Source of the DNA: Sphingomonas oleivorans
GTDB taxonomy: Bacteria > Pseudomonadota > Alphaproteobacteria > Sphingomonadales > Sphingomonadaceae
Assembly (NCBI RefSeq): GCF_003050615.1
Contig: NZ_NWBU01000004.1
Coordinates: 620,001 to 684,000, forward strand
Direction: 5' to 3'
DNA length: 64,000 nt
This document shows positions 15,843-24,126 of this stretch, one piece after another. The notes beneath the pieces were generated by a model that saw only the letters and a program-made list of their open reading frames with translations, did not search any database and had not been told where the DNA came from. Numbering within the stretch: the stretch's first letter is position 1; every line of letters starts with the position of its first letter. The position numbers and the translations under genes are program-made.

Positions 15843-17147
15843 ATGCGCGGGCGATCATTAGCTGCTGTCTCTGGCCTGATGCTGGCCGGCATGTCCTGGG
15901 CCAACCCGGCCTTCGCCCAGGCTCCTGCCAAAGACGACAAGGCCGCGCTGCTGGAGGAACTGGCGCGCGAACGGGCCGCGCTCGAGGCGCAGCAGCGGGC
16001 GCTGGACGAGCAACGGGCCCGGCTCCGCGCGCTCGAGGAAAGACTGGCCGGCCGGCCCGCGACCGGCCGAGATCGGCCCAATGCCGGGCCGCCGGGATCG
16101 GTACCGCTTCCCCCCTCCCCGGCCCCGGTGGCATCCGCACGGACCGGTGCCCAGCCGGTCGGCGAGGCACCGAGCGACCAGCGGCAGGTACAGGTCGCGG
16201 TGTTGGGCGAACAGGGCGGCATCATCACCCGGGCGGGCCGGCTCACGGTGGAAGCATCGCTGGAATATGCACGCGCGGACCGCAATCGCGTCATCTTCCG
16301 GGGCATCGAGATTCCCCAGTCGGTGCTCGTCGGCGTGTTCGACATCAATGAAAGCCGCCAGGATGTGCTGACCGCGGCGGCGACATTGCGCCTGGGACTG
16401 ACCGGGCGCCTGGAGACGCATGCGCGCCTTCCCTATGTCTATCGTTCGGATCGATCGGTCCTGGCGCCCGTCGCCGATCCGGCGAACCCCAATGCCGGCC
16501 AGATCGACCATCCCGTCACCAATGGCGGGATCGGCGATGTCGACTTCGGCCTGCGCTATCAATTCACCAATGGACGCAACGGCTGGCCCTATCTGATCGC
16601 GGGCATGCAGGCGGTGGCACCCACCGGCACCAATCCCTTCAAGGTGCGACGCGATGCGCTCGGCAATGCGCTCGAGGCCGCGACGGGCGCGGGCTTCTGG
16701 GGAGCAACGCCCTCGCTCACCGCCATCCTCCCGACCGATCCCGCGGTCCTCTTCGGGACGCTCGGCTATACGGTGAATTTCGGTCGTGACATCGGCCGCC
16801 GCATCGGCCCGGCCTTTGTCGATCGCGTCAAGCCGGGCGACGAGCCCGCCGCCAGCGCGGGCATAGCCGTCTCGCTCAATCCGCGCACCTCGCTCAGCTT
16901 CGGCTATGCCCATACCTGGTCCTTCGGCACGAAGACGCGTCTGCGCTCGATCGATCCGCGCACGGGCGAACTTGGTGAGCTGAGCAGCACCAAGACACGC
17001 GATCTCCAGCTCGGCCGCTTCCTCTTCGGGATCAGCTATCGCACCAACCGGCGGACGACGGTGAACTGGAATGTCGAGCTCGGCGCCACCGACGATGCGA
17101 CCGACCTGCGCACCACGCTGCGCATCCCCCTGACGATCGACCCCTGA
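15843..17147 (+). CDS. Outer-membrane beta-barrel with N-terminal coiled coil (FapF-like transporter)
   Basis: A 434-residue protein, close to FapF in length. Signal peptide ends WANPAFAQ. Residues about 30-65 are a heptad-patterned coiled coil (ALLEELARERAALEAQQRAL, then LDEQRARLRALEERL). A Pro-rich linker (residues 75-105) leads to a barrel of alternating strands (RLTVEASLEYARADRNR, DVDFGLRYQFTNG, TSLSFGYAHTWSFG) ending LRTTLRIPLTIDP. FapF has the same plan: a trimerising coiled coil that plugs and gates a barrel through which amyloid monomers pass. Together with the C39 peptidase this is the strongest evidence for a Fap-like secretion system. AGGGAGGGG precedes the ATG. Confidence 0.85.
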   Translation: MRGRSLAAVSGLMLAGMSWANPAFAQAPAKDDKAALLEELARERAALEAQQRALDEQRARLRALEERLAGRPATGRDRPNAGPPGSVPLPPSPAPVASARTGAQPVGEAPSDQRQVQVAVLGEQGGIITRAGRLTVEASLEYARADRNRVIFRGIEIPQSVLVGVFDINESRQDVLTAAATLRLGLTGRLETHARLPYVYRSDRSVLAPVADPANPNAGQIDHPVTNGGIGDVDFGLRYQFTNGRNGWPYLIAGMQAVAPTGTNPFKVRRDALGNALEAATGAGFWGATPSLTAILPTDPAVLFGTLGYTVNFGRDIGRRIGPAFVDRVKPGDEPAASAGIAVSLNPRTSLSFGYAHTWSFGTKTRLRSIDPRTGELGELSSTKTRDLQLGRFLFGISYRTNRRTTVNWNVELGATDDATDLRTTLRIPLTIDP

Positions 17148-17180
17148 CGATCCCTTCCGAAGATGGTCGTGAGCCGGTCG

Positions 17181-18269
17181 TCAGCCGGCAGCCCTTCGAC
17201 GCGCGCGCGGCAGGATCGCGCCAAGGGCCGCAGCATAGACATGCTTTCGGCGCTCGCCCAATTCGGCGAGCAGCAAGACGATGCCGATCGTGCCCGCAAA
17301 TATGATGAGAAGCCCGGCTATGCCCTGCCCGCCGTCCGGAACGATTGCCATGAGCAGGAACAGCACCGGCAGATGCATCAGATAGAGAGTGAAGCTCGCG
17401 CCCGACAGCCATTTGATCGGGCGGCGGCACCATTGGAGCAGCGCCGCGCGCTTCCCGAATAGCAGCGCGAAACCGACGATGTTCATCGCCGCGCACAGCC
17501 CGATACCGTGGAAATAAGTCCATGTCCGCAACATCTGGTCGCCGTCGCGCACGTGGAAGATCCCATATTCCGCCCCGGCGAACAGACCATATTTGAGGAT
17601 GAGATAGGCGAGCGCGCTCCCGCCGAACAGGATCATGCCGACTGTCCGTCGGCCGGACAGGAGCCGATACCGGTACAGTAGCTCATACGCGCCCACGCCC
17701 AGCATCCACAGCGGCAGATAGAGGATGATCTTGGGCCCGCAGATCAGCGCCCAGGCGGCGAGCGCCAGCCATCGCGCCCGGCCATCGAGATAAAGGGCGA
17801 GCCCGAAGAAGATATAATAGCAGACCTCGAAGCCGAGCGACCAGAAAGGGATGTTGGACCCCAGCACGACATGGCTCAGCCACAGCTCATTGGCGAAGAT
17901 CATGGAGGACAGCACGTCCGGCAAATCCCCCGGCCCGTCGAAATAATAGCGATCCGCCAATATCTGCGGCGCCAGAGCGAGCGTCGCCGCATCGCAGACC
18001 AGGGTGACGAGTATGGCAAGCGGCACGACCGAATAGAGCCGCGCCGCCCGCGCCGCGACATAGCTGCGCCACGACGCTTCCCGCTCGACCGTGACGAAGC
18101 GGATCACGAAGCCCGACAGCACGAAGAAGAAGGCAACCGCCTCCTGATGATGATTGCCCAATATCGCCGGAATATCGGGGTCGGCGTAGAGGCGCATATG
18201 GCCGAGAAGCACCGCGAGCGCCGCAAGCGCCCGCATCAGCTCCAGATAGAGAGATAGTCCGCGTCCCAT
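17181..18269 (-). CDS. Acyltransferase family 3 membrane protein (OafA-like)
   Basis: A 362-residue integral membrane protein starting at the ATG at 18269, 9 bases after GAGG. The family hallmark is at the N-terminus: SLYLELMRALAALAVLLGH with the R/H residues typical of acyltransferase 3, then VAFFFVLSGFVIRF. About ten membrane helices follow. These enzymes O-acetylate exported polysaccharides or lipids using acetyl-CoA. It converges with the FapF-like gene, stops 33 bases apart. Possible target is the exopolysaccharide made by the left-hand cluster, but the gene is 13 kb away. Confidence 0.88.
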   Translation of the reverse strand: MGRGLSLYLELMRALAALAVLLGHMRLYADPDIPAILGNHHQEAVAFFFVLSGFVIRFVTVEREASWRSYVAARAARLYSVVPLAILVTLVCDAATLALAPQILADRYYFDGPGDLPDVLSSMIFANELWLSHVVLGSNIPFWSLGFEVCYYIFFGLALYLDGRARWLALAAWALICGPKIILYLPLWMLGVGAYELLYRYRLLSGRRTVGMILFGGSALAYLILKYGLFAGAEYGIFHVRDGDQMLRTWTYFHGIGLCAAMNIVGFALLFGKRAALLQWCRRPIKWLSGASFTLYLMHLPVLFLLMAIVPDGGQGIAGLLIIFAGTIGIVLLLAELGERRKHVYAAALGAILPRARRRAAG

Positions 18270-18440
18270 CCGGATCATCCTCTTCGGCCTGGAACGGAAG
18301 CATCGCCGGGAATAGGCAAGAGGCAAAGCCCGGACGATTACCTAGCGCCGGGCCCGGCCGTCGGATGCTCCGGAAAGTTCTGTTTCGGTCAGGAGCCGTT
18401 GCGCCATCGCAACGGCCATGCAAGCGCATCGCATGGGAAT

Positions 18441-18788
18441 CTACACGCATTCAGGCGGCGCCGACGCGGCGCTGGCGGTCTGAGGAAACGCAGCGGCGGA
18501 TGTCCGGGTGAAGCTGCCGAGCGTGAGATCGCCCTTGATCAGCGCGGGCAGCTCGTTCGCGAAATGCTGCATGTGCGGGCGCTCGAGATGCGCGGCCAGT
18601 TCCTCGGGCGAGCGCCAATTTTCATGGACGAACCACAGGTCTGGATCCTCGTTCGACTGGTGGACGTCATAGGCGATGCAGCCCGGCTCGGCCCGGCTGG
18701 GCGCAATCAGCCCGGCGAGGCGCCGGCCGAGCGCCTGCGAACAGCCGGGACGCGCGCGGATGAAGGCGATGTGCGTGAGCGGAACCAT
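18441..18788 (-). CDS. Antibiotic-biosynthesis-monooxygenase-type (ABM) domain protein
   Basis: A 115-residue protein from the ATG at 18788, with GGAG 8 bases upstream; an ATG 4 codons earlier is possible. The ABM ferredoxin-like fold is recognisable: THIAFIRARPGCSQALGRRL, AEPGCIAYDVHQSNEDP, WFVHENWRSPEELAAHLER and PHMQHFANEL. Family members are small dimeric quinol monooxygenases or heme-degrading enzymes, often in stress responses. It lies 52 bases downstream of the SDR gene on the same strand and may share its transcript. Confidence 0.85.
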   Translation of the reverse strand: MVPLTHIAFIRARPGCSQALGRRLAGLIAPSRAEPGCIAYDVHQSNEDPDLWFVHENWRSPEELAAHLERPHMQHFANELPALIKGDLTLGSFTRTSAAAFPQTASAASAPPECV

Positions 18789-18839
18789 CAGAGTCTCCAT
18801 CGATAGGTAAAGTCCGAACGCGCCCGCTTGCGGCGCGGC

Positions 18840-19643
18840 TCAGTCGACCAGCGCTGGCGCCACGCCGTAGCGGGCGGCGGAATGGCGGAGCGAGAGGTTC
18901 GGGACGAGCTTGCGGCGCGCATCCTCGAGCTGCCGCCAGTCGGCGATATCGGGCAGCGCCGGGATGGTCACCACTTCACCCATGTCGAGCCCGGCCAGCG
19001 CCGCGTCGACCATTTCATGGACGTCCATCACGATCTCGGCCGGCAGATCATCAAGGCTATGGCCCGAACGTTCCCAGATTTCGGTACGCGTGGCTCCCGG
19101 CAGCACGACCTGCACGCGGACGCCCTGCGGCTGAAGCTCGCTATGGAGCGCCTGGCTGAAGGCGAGGACGAACGCCTTCGTCGCGGGATAGGTCGGTTCG
19201 AACTGATCCGCGAACAGCGCCGTCACCGAGCCGATATTGACGATCGCGCCCCGCCCCCTGGCCGCAAAGCCGGATGCGGCCGCCGCCGCAAGGCGCGTGA
19301 AGGCCAGCACGTTCAGGCGGATGAGCGTCTCCAGCCGGTCGGGATCGGCGGTCGCGGCCGGCCCGCCGCCGGCCATGCCCGCATTGTTGACGAGCATGGT
19401 GATGCCCCCATCCTCGCGCAGCCGCCGCTCGACATGGCCGAGGTCGGCGGCATCCGAAAGATCGGCCTGCAGCACCTCCACGCTTATGCCATTTTCCTCG
19501 ATCAGCCGCGCCGCGAGCGCCTCCATCCGCGCCTTGTCGCGCGCGACGAGGATGAGGTCGTGGCCACGCTTGGCAAAGCGGTCGGCATAGGTCGCGCCGA
19601 TACCGGCCGATGCGCCGGTGATCAGGATCATCTCTTTCGTCAT
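18840..19643 (-). CDS. SDR-family NAD(P)-dependent oxidoreductase
   Basis: A 267-residue cytoplasmic enzyme starting at the ATG at 19643, seven bases after GAGGAG. Rossmann motif ITGASAGIGATYADRFA at residues 7-23, NNAG-type motif LVNNAGMAGGGP, and the catalytic Ser...Tyr-x3-Lys as IVNIGSVTALF...YPATKAF. The Tyr-x-x-x-Lys here is YPATK, intact. Substrate cannot be read from the sequence. It is divergent from the response regulator gene at 19925, with a 281-base gap. Confidence 0.9.
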   Translation of the reverse strand: MTKEMILITGASAGIGATYADRFAKRGHDLILVARDKARMEALAARLIEENGISVEVLQADLSDAADLGHVERRLREDGGITMLVNNAGMAGGGPAATADPDRLETLIRLNVLAFTRLAAAAASGFAARGRGAIVNIGSVTALFADQFEPTYPATKAFVLAFSQALHSELQPQGVRVQVVLPGATRTEIWERSGHSLDDLPAEIVMDVHEMVDAALAGLDMGEVVTIPALPDIADWRQLEDARRKLVPNLSLRHSAARYGVAPALVD

Positions 19644-19777
19644 GGCGAATCTCCTCGATGGGATGGCCGGACGCGGCGGCATCCGGCGTGGAATGCGCGG
19701 CGCGGCCGCAGGGACCATTTGCCCTGACCTTGTCACCCGGTCGCGCCGCGGCTGCCATCAGACGAGCGGTCAGATCC

Positions 19778-19790
19778 CTCATATCTTGGT
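19778..19790. promoter_or_regulatory. Copy 1 of a 13-bp motif CTCATATCTTGGT
   Basis: The identical 13 bases occur again at 23321-23333. This copy ends 134 bases before the response-regulator start; the other ends 121 bases before the isochorismatase-like gene. Both are intergenic. A shared regulatory element is likely; the binding protein is unknown. Confidence 0.4.
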
Positions 19791-19924
19791 ATGGGGAGGA
19801 CGTAGCCGCGCGCCACCACGCAGGGCGCGGCACTTAAACCAGCGTATGATTTTCACGCGTCCGGTGGCGTGCGAATGCCATGATGCTCCGTGTCATCTGC
19901 GGACATGTGCAAGAGGATTTTCGC

Positions 19925-20293
19925 GTGCCCGATGACATATTGATCTCGGTGATCGACGATGACGAGTCGCTTTGCCTGGCGATGGTGGGGCTGATCCGCT
20001 CCTTCGGATATCGGGCAAGCGGCCACGGATCGGCCGAGGCATTTCTTCGATCGGGCGAAATGGCGCGGGCGCGATGTATCGTCACGGACATCCATATGGC
20101 GGGCCTGAACGGGCTCGAGCTCAAGCAGCTGCTCGACGAGCAGGAGTGCCATGTCCCGGTGATCATGATGACGGCGCGCACGGAAGAAGCGCTGCTGATG
20201 CGCGCGCGAGAGAGCGGTGCGCTATGCCTTCTGCAAAAGCCGTTTCCGGCCGATGCATTGATCGGCTGGATCGACAAGGCGCTTGCCACCTGA
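19925..20293 (+). CDS. Single-domain (REC-only) response regulator, FixJ-type
   Basis: A 122-residue protein from a GTG at 19925 with AGAGGA 9 bases upstream. A complete receiver domain: acidic pair in SVIDDDESL, phospho-acceptor Asp55 in IVTDIHMAG, Thr/Ser switch in VIMMTARTEE and Lys in CLLQKPFPAD. The protein stops after the receiver domain (WIDKAL), so there is no DNA-binding output. The kinase gene begins 84 bases downstream. Single-domain regulators act in phosphorelays or by protein contact. Confidence 0.9.
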   Translation: MPDDILISVIDDDESLCLAMVGLIRSFGYRASGHGSAEAFLRSGEMARARCIVTDIHMAGLNGLELKQLLDEQECHVPVIMMTARTEEALLMRARESGALCLLQKPFPADALIGWIDKALAT

Positions 20294-20376
20294 ATAGCGG
20301 ACGGCGCAATGATATTGCTTCGCCCATCCTTCGAGGCGCGGCCGCGAAGAGAGAAGCCGGGGACGATAGCAAGCCC

Positions 20377-21981
20377 ATGATCCGATCTGCGCCGGAGCGT
20401 CCGGAAGACATTTTGGATCTCGTCACCGAGAGCGTGATCGTGCGTGGCCTCGACGGACGCATCCGCCTTTGGAACGACATGTCCGAAACCATCTATGGCT
20501 GGCGGCGGGAGAACGCGCTTGGCCGGCCTCTGCATGGGTTGCTTCATTCGCATCATCCCTTGACCATCGCCGGCATCGAAAGCCTGCTCGCGGAGAAGGG
20601 CGTCTGGGAAGGCGAGCTGACCCGCAGCACGGCAGACGGGCGGGAGGTGCGCATCGAGACGCGCTGGATCATGCGCCGCGACGATCATGGTCGGCCGGTG
20701 GACATTGTCGAGACCGGACGGGACATGACGCACTTCCCCGAACTCGAACTGGAAACACGCCTCAACACGCATCGCTATCGCAATCTTTTCCAGGCGATGG
20801 CGGCATCCTTCTGGGAATTGGACTTCAGCCTCGTCCGGCGAATGATCGAGGATCTGGTGAATGACGGCGTCCGTGATCTGCGCGCCTATCTGGCCGCCCA
20901 TCCCGATTTCATCCGACGCGCCATGGCGGCAACGCATGTCATCGACGTGAACGAGAAGACGGTGCAGCTTTTCGGCGCGCAAGGACGAGCGCAATTGCGG
21001 GGCATGAATGTCGCGCCCTTCTGGCCGTGCGCGAGCGAGTATATCTATGCGCAAGCCCTGGTCGCCGCCTTCGAGAGCCGGCCGCACTATATAGCCGAGA
21101 CGAAGGTCGCGACGCTCGACGGGCGCGAGATCGACGTGATCTTCACGGTATGCTGGCCCACCGAACATAAGGGGCGGGGCAGCGTGCTCGTCGGCATTAT
21201 CGACATTTCGGAGCAGGTCGCGGCGCGCGCTGCGCTCGAGCGGATCCGGGCGGAGCTCGCCCATGCCGCCCGCGTATCGATATTGGGCGAGCTCGTCGCG
21301 TCGATCGCGCATGAGGTGAATCAGCCGCTCGCCGCGATCGCCACCAATGGCGAGGCCGGCCTGCGCTGGCTGGCGCGGCCCGAGCCGGACGTCGAGGAAG
21401 TACGCATGCTCACCGGCCGGATGGTGGCCGATGCGCGCCGCGCCGCCGACATCATCGCCCGCATCCGGGGCATGGCCGCCAAGCGCGCGCCCGAACCGAC
21501 GCTGATGTCGCTGAACGGCCTGATCGAGGAAGCGATGCTCTTCCTGCGCCATGAGCGCCAGGCGCATGACGTCGCGCTCACGCTCGATCTCGCGCCCGAC
21601 CTCCCGCCGCTGCGCGCCGACCGCACCCAGGTCCAGCAGGTCGTCGTCAATCTCGCCGTCAATGCGATGCAGGCGATGAACCAAGCCGGCAGCCCCGAAC
21701 GCGCCCTCAAGGTCCGCACGCGCCCTGCCGGCCCCGCGACGCTGCTCTGCGAGATGGAGGATAGCGGCCCCGGCATCCCGCCCGACCATCTCGAGCGGCT
21801 GTTCGACAGCTTCTTCACCACCAAGGAAAGCGGGCTCGGCATCGGCCTTTCCATCTGCCGCTCGATCATCGAGGCGCATGGCGGCGAGATCCGTGCCGCC
21901 AACCTGCCCGGCGGCGCCTGCTTTTCCTTCACCTTGCCTGCCGGACCGGCACCGGCGGACCATGCGGCAATTGTGGAATGA
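20377..21981 (+). CDS. PAS-domain sensor histidine kinase
   Basis: A 534-residue kinase from the ATG at 20377; no predicted membrane segment, so cytoplasmic. First PAS domain at about residues 8-120 (SVIVRGLDGRIRLWNDMSE), a second PAS-like region at about 135-290 (NLFQAMAASFWELDF; LDGREIDVIFTVCWP), then HisKA with His312 in SIAHEVNQPLAAIA and a HATPase domain (NLAVNAMQAMN, DSGPGIPPDHLERLFDSFFT, GLGIGLSICRSIIEAHGG). The H-box HEVNQPLAAI is the FixL/DctB subfamily. It probably phosphorylates the REC-only protein encoded just upstream. The signal is unknown; no heme-PAS signature seen. Confidence 0.92.
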   Translation: MIRSAPERPEDILDLVTESVIVRGLDGRIRLWNDMSETIYGWRRENALGRPLHGLLHSHHPLTIAGIESLLAEKGVWEGELTRSTADGREVRIETRWIMRRDDHGRPVDIVETGRDMTHFPELELETRLNTHRYRNLFQAMAASFWELDFSLVRRMIEDLVNDGVRDLRAYLAAHPDFIRRAMAATHVIDVNEKTVQLFGAQGRAQLRGMNVAPFWPCASEYIYAQALVAAFESRPHYIAETKVATLDGREIDVIFTVCWPTEHKGRGSVLVGIIDISEQVAARAALERIRAELAHAARVSILGELVASIAHEVNQPLAAIATNGEAGLRWLARPEPDVEEVRMLTGRMVADARRAADIIARIRGMAAKRAPEPTLMSLNGLIEEAMLFLRHERQAHDVALTLDLAPDLPPLRADRTQVQQVVVNLAVNAMQAMNQAGSPERALKVRTRPAGPATLLCEMEDSGPGIPPDHLERLFDSFFTTKESGLGIGLSICRSIIEAHGGEIRAANLPGGACFSFTLPAGPAPADHAAIVE

Positions 21982-21997
21982 AGGGGGGAACCGTCAC

Positions 21998-23317
21998 ATG
22001 CGATTGCGCGTCAAGGCCGCCTATGCGGCGCCCGGCATCGGCCTTGCGGGGCTTAGCCTCCCGCTCCTGATCTATCTGCCGACATTCTACACGGCCGAAA
22101 TGGGCCTGCCGCTGGCTGCGGTCGGCGCCGCTTTCCTCATCGTCAGGCTGCTCGACATCGGTTTCGATCCGCTGGTCGGCGCCGCGATGGACAGGACGGG
22201 CTCACGCTTCGGCCGGTTCCGAACATGGTTCGTGGCGGGCACGCCACTGCTCCTCCTCTCGGTCTATGGCCTGTTCATGCCGCCGCCGGGGACGGGCCTT
22301 ATCTATCTCGCCGCCTGCCTCGTCGGAACCTATGCGGGCTGGTCGATCTGCTTCGTCGCGCAACTGGGCTGGGGCTGCACGCTTTCGGACGATTATGCCG
22401 AGCGCAACAGCATCTTCGCCTGGTGGCAGATGGCCTATCTTCTGGGCAGCCTGATCATCACCATGCTCCCGCTGCTGCCGCATCTACGCAGCGATCCGTC
22501 GCTGACGGTGCCGACCATGGGATGGTTCATCCTGCTCGCGGTGCCCCTGGGCGTGCTGACGGCAATATGCGGCGTATCGGAGAGGAATTCGACGGCCCGG
22601 CGCGCGCCTCCCCCGCTGCGGGATTATCTGCGGCTCGTCGTCCGGCCCGGCGTCACGCGGCTGCTTGCCGCCGATCTGCTCATCGCCATGGCGGTCTTCA
22701 CCAACGGGGCACTGTTCTTCTTCTATTTCGCGGCGGCGCGCGGCATCGGCCGGCCGGACGCGGCGATGCTGCTCTTCCTGACGAATGCGGGGGCACTGCT
22801 CGGCGCCTATGGCTGGGGCCGGCTGGGCAGCCGCGTGGAGAAGCATCGGGCGGCCGCGATCGGCTTCGGCTGCTACGCATTCCTGCTCGCGACGCTGCAC
22901 CTCCTGCCCTTTTCCGGCCTCCTCGCCGGCGGCGCGATCATGGCGCTGTTCGGCGCCACATTGTCCGCCGGCCCCGTGCTCATCCGCTCCATGCTCGCCG
23001 ATGTGGGCGATCAGGAGCGGTTGCTGAGCGGCGCCGACCATACCGGCCTGCTCGCAGCCCTCTTCTCCAATTCGAACAAGCTCGGCGCGGCGATCGGCCC
23101 GGCGATCAGCTTCCTGCTCCTCAGCCTCGCCGGCTTCGATCCGCGCGCGGCCATGCCCACGGACGCCGCCCTTTCGACGCTCACGGGGCTCGCGATCTGG
23201 GCGCCCGCGATGATCGGCTTTCTCTGCGCCTGGCTGATACTGGGCCATAGGCTGACCGCCAGCGCGCACGCCGCGATCCGGGCAAAGCTGGCCGGCGCAG
23301 AGGCGGCGGCCGGCTGA
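21998..23317 (+). CDS. MFS transporter, GPH/MelB-like
   Basis: A 439-residue membrane protein starting at the ATG at 21998, preceded by AAGGGGGGAA. About twelve membrane helices. The N-terminal signature RLLDIGFDPLVGAAMDRTGSR and then FGRFRTWFVAGTP is that of glycoside-pentoside-hexuronide (MelB) symporters. It starts 16 bases after the kinase stop, so it may be in the same transcript and controlled by the two-component pair. Substrate unknown; the family takes up sugars with Na+ or H+. Confidence 0.88.
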   Translation: MRLRVKAAYAAPGIGLAGLSLPLLIYLPTFYTAEMGLPLAAVGAAFLIVRLLDIGFDPLVGAAMDRTGSRFGRFRTWFVAGTPLLLLSVYGLFMPPPGTGLIYLAACLVGTYAGWSICFVAQLGWGCTLSDDYAERNSIFAWWQMAYLLGSLIITMLPLLPHLRSDPSLTVPTMGWFILLAVPLGVLTAICGVSERNSTARRAPPPLRDYLRLVVRPGVTRLLAADLLIAMAVFTNGALFFFYFAAARGIGRPDAAMLLFLTNAGALLGAYGWGRLGSRVEKHRAAAIGFGCYAFLLATLHLLPFSGLLAGGAIMALFGATLSAGPVLIRSMLADVGDQERLLSGADHTGLLAALFSNSNKLGAAIGPAISFLLLSLAGFDPRAAMPTDAALSTLTGLAIWAPAMIGFLCAWLILGHRLTASAHAAIRAKLAGAEAAAG

Positions 23318-23320
23318 TCA

Positions 23321-23333
23321 CTCATATCTTGGT
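23321..23333. promoter_or_regulatory. Copy 2 of the 13-bp motif CTCATATCTTGGT
   Basis: Exact copy of 19778-19790, placed immediately after the MFS stop and 121 bases before the isochorismatase-like start codon. Confidence 0.4.
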
Positions 23334-23454
23334 TTAACCGCGTCAACTCCATGGACGATTGGCCGGCCATCGTCCCGGCCGCATCATCATCGCGACCAGA
23401 GCCGATCGTGCACCTCCCCGCCGCAGATCGCGCATGATGCCGATGGAGATATTT

Positions 23455-24099
23455 ATGGCCGAAACGACCGAGAAGCAGCCTACAGGCTATGACGCCGCGC
23501 GCACCGCGCTGCTGTTCGTCGATCCCTATAACGACTTTCTGGCGGAAGGCGGGAAGCTCTGGCCGATGGTGGCCGACGTCGCCACCGCCGTCGGGCTGCA
23601 TGACAATCTGCGCGCGATCACCGCCGCGATCCGCGCGGCCGGCATTCCGATCTTCATCGTGCCCCATCATCGCGCCGAGCCCGACGATTTCGCCGGCTGG
23701 GACCATCCGACACCCTATCAGCTCGGCGCCGCGCGCTTCCAGGTCTTCGCCAAGGGAAGCTGGGGCGGCGAATGGCATCCCGATTTCGCGCCGCAGCCCG
23801 GCGACATCATCGTCAAGGAACATTGGGGCGGCAGCGGCTTCGCCAACACCGATCTCGACATGCTGCTGAAACAGAAGCGGATCAGCCATGTCATATTGAT
23901 CGGCCTGATCGCCAACACCTGCATCGAGACGACCGCACGCTTCGCAGTCGAGCTTGGCTACCATGTCACGCTGGTGCGCGACGCCACCGCCGCCGCCAGC
24001 CGGGAGGTGATGCATGCTGCGCATGACATCAACGCGCCCACTTTCGCCCATGCGGTGCTCAGCACCGTGGAGCTGCTCGCGGCGCTTCCCTCCGCCTGA
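23455..24099 (+). CDS. Isochorismatase-family cysteine hydrolase
   Basis: A 214-residue enzyme from the ATG at 23455 with GGAGA 7 bases upstream. The catalytic triad of the family is visible: Asp in LFVDPYNDFL, Lys in IIVKEHWGGSGF and Cys in IANTCIETTARFA. The cis-peptide region LIGLIANTC is normal. Members hydrolyse isochorismate, nicotinamide, N-carbamoyl sarcosine or similar amides. It leads a run of three catabolic-looking genes (hydrolase at 24127, alcohol dehydrogenase at 25142). Substrate not determinable. Confidence 0.9.
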   Translation: MAETTEKQPTGYDAARTALLFVDPYNDFLAEGGKLWPMVADVATAVGLHDNLRAITAAIRAAGIPIFIVPHHRAEPDDFAGWDHPTPYQLGAARFQVFAKGSWGGEWHPDFAPQPGDIIVKEHWGGSGFANTDLDMLLKQKRISHVILIGLIANTCIETTARFAVELGYHVTLVRDATAAASREVMHAAHDINAPTFAHAVLSTVELLAALPSA

Positions 24100-24126
24100 G
24101 ATCCATCGAAACAAAGGAGTATCGCC

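Noticed and set aside
19834-21963. 709-codon minus-strand frame across the kinase
   Set aside because: Antisense shadow; kinase motifs are on the plus strand.
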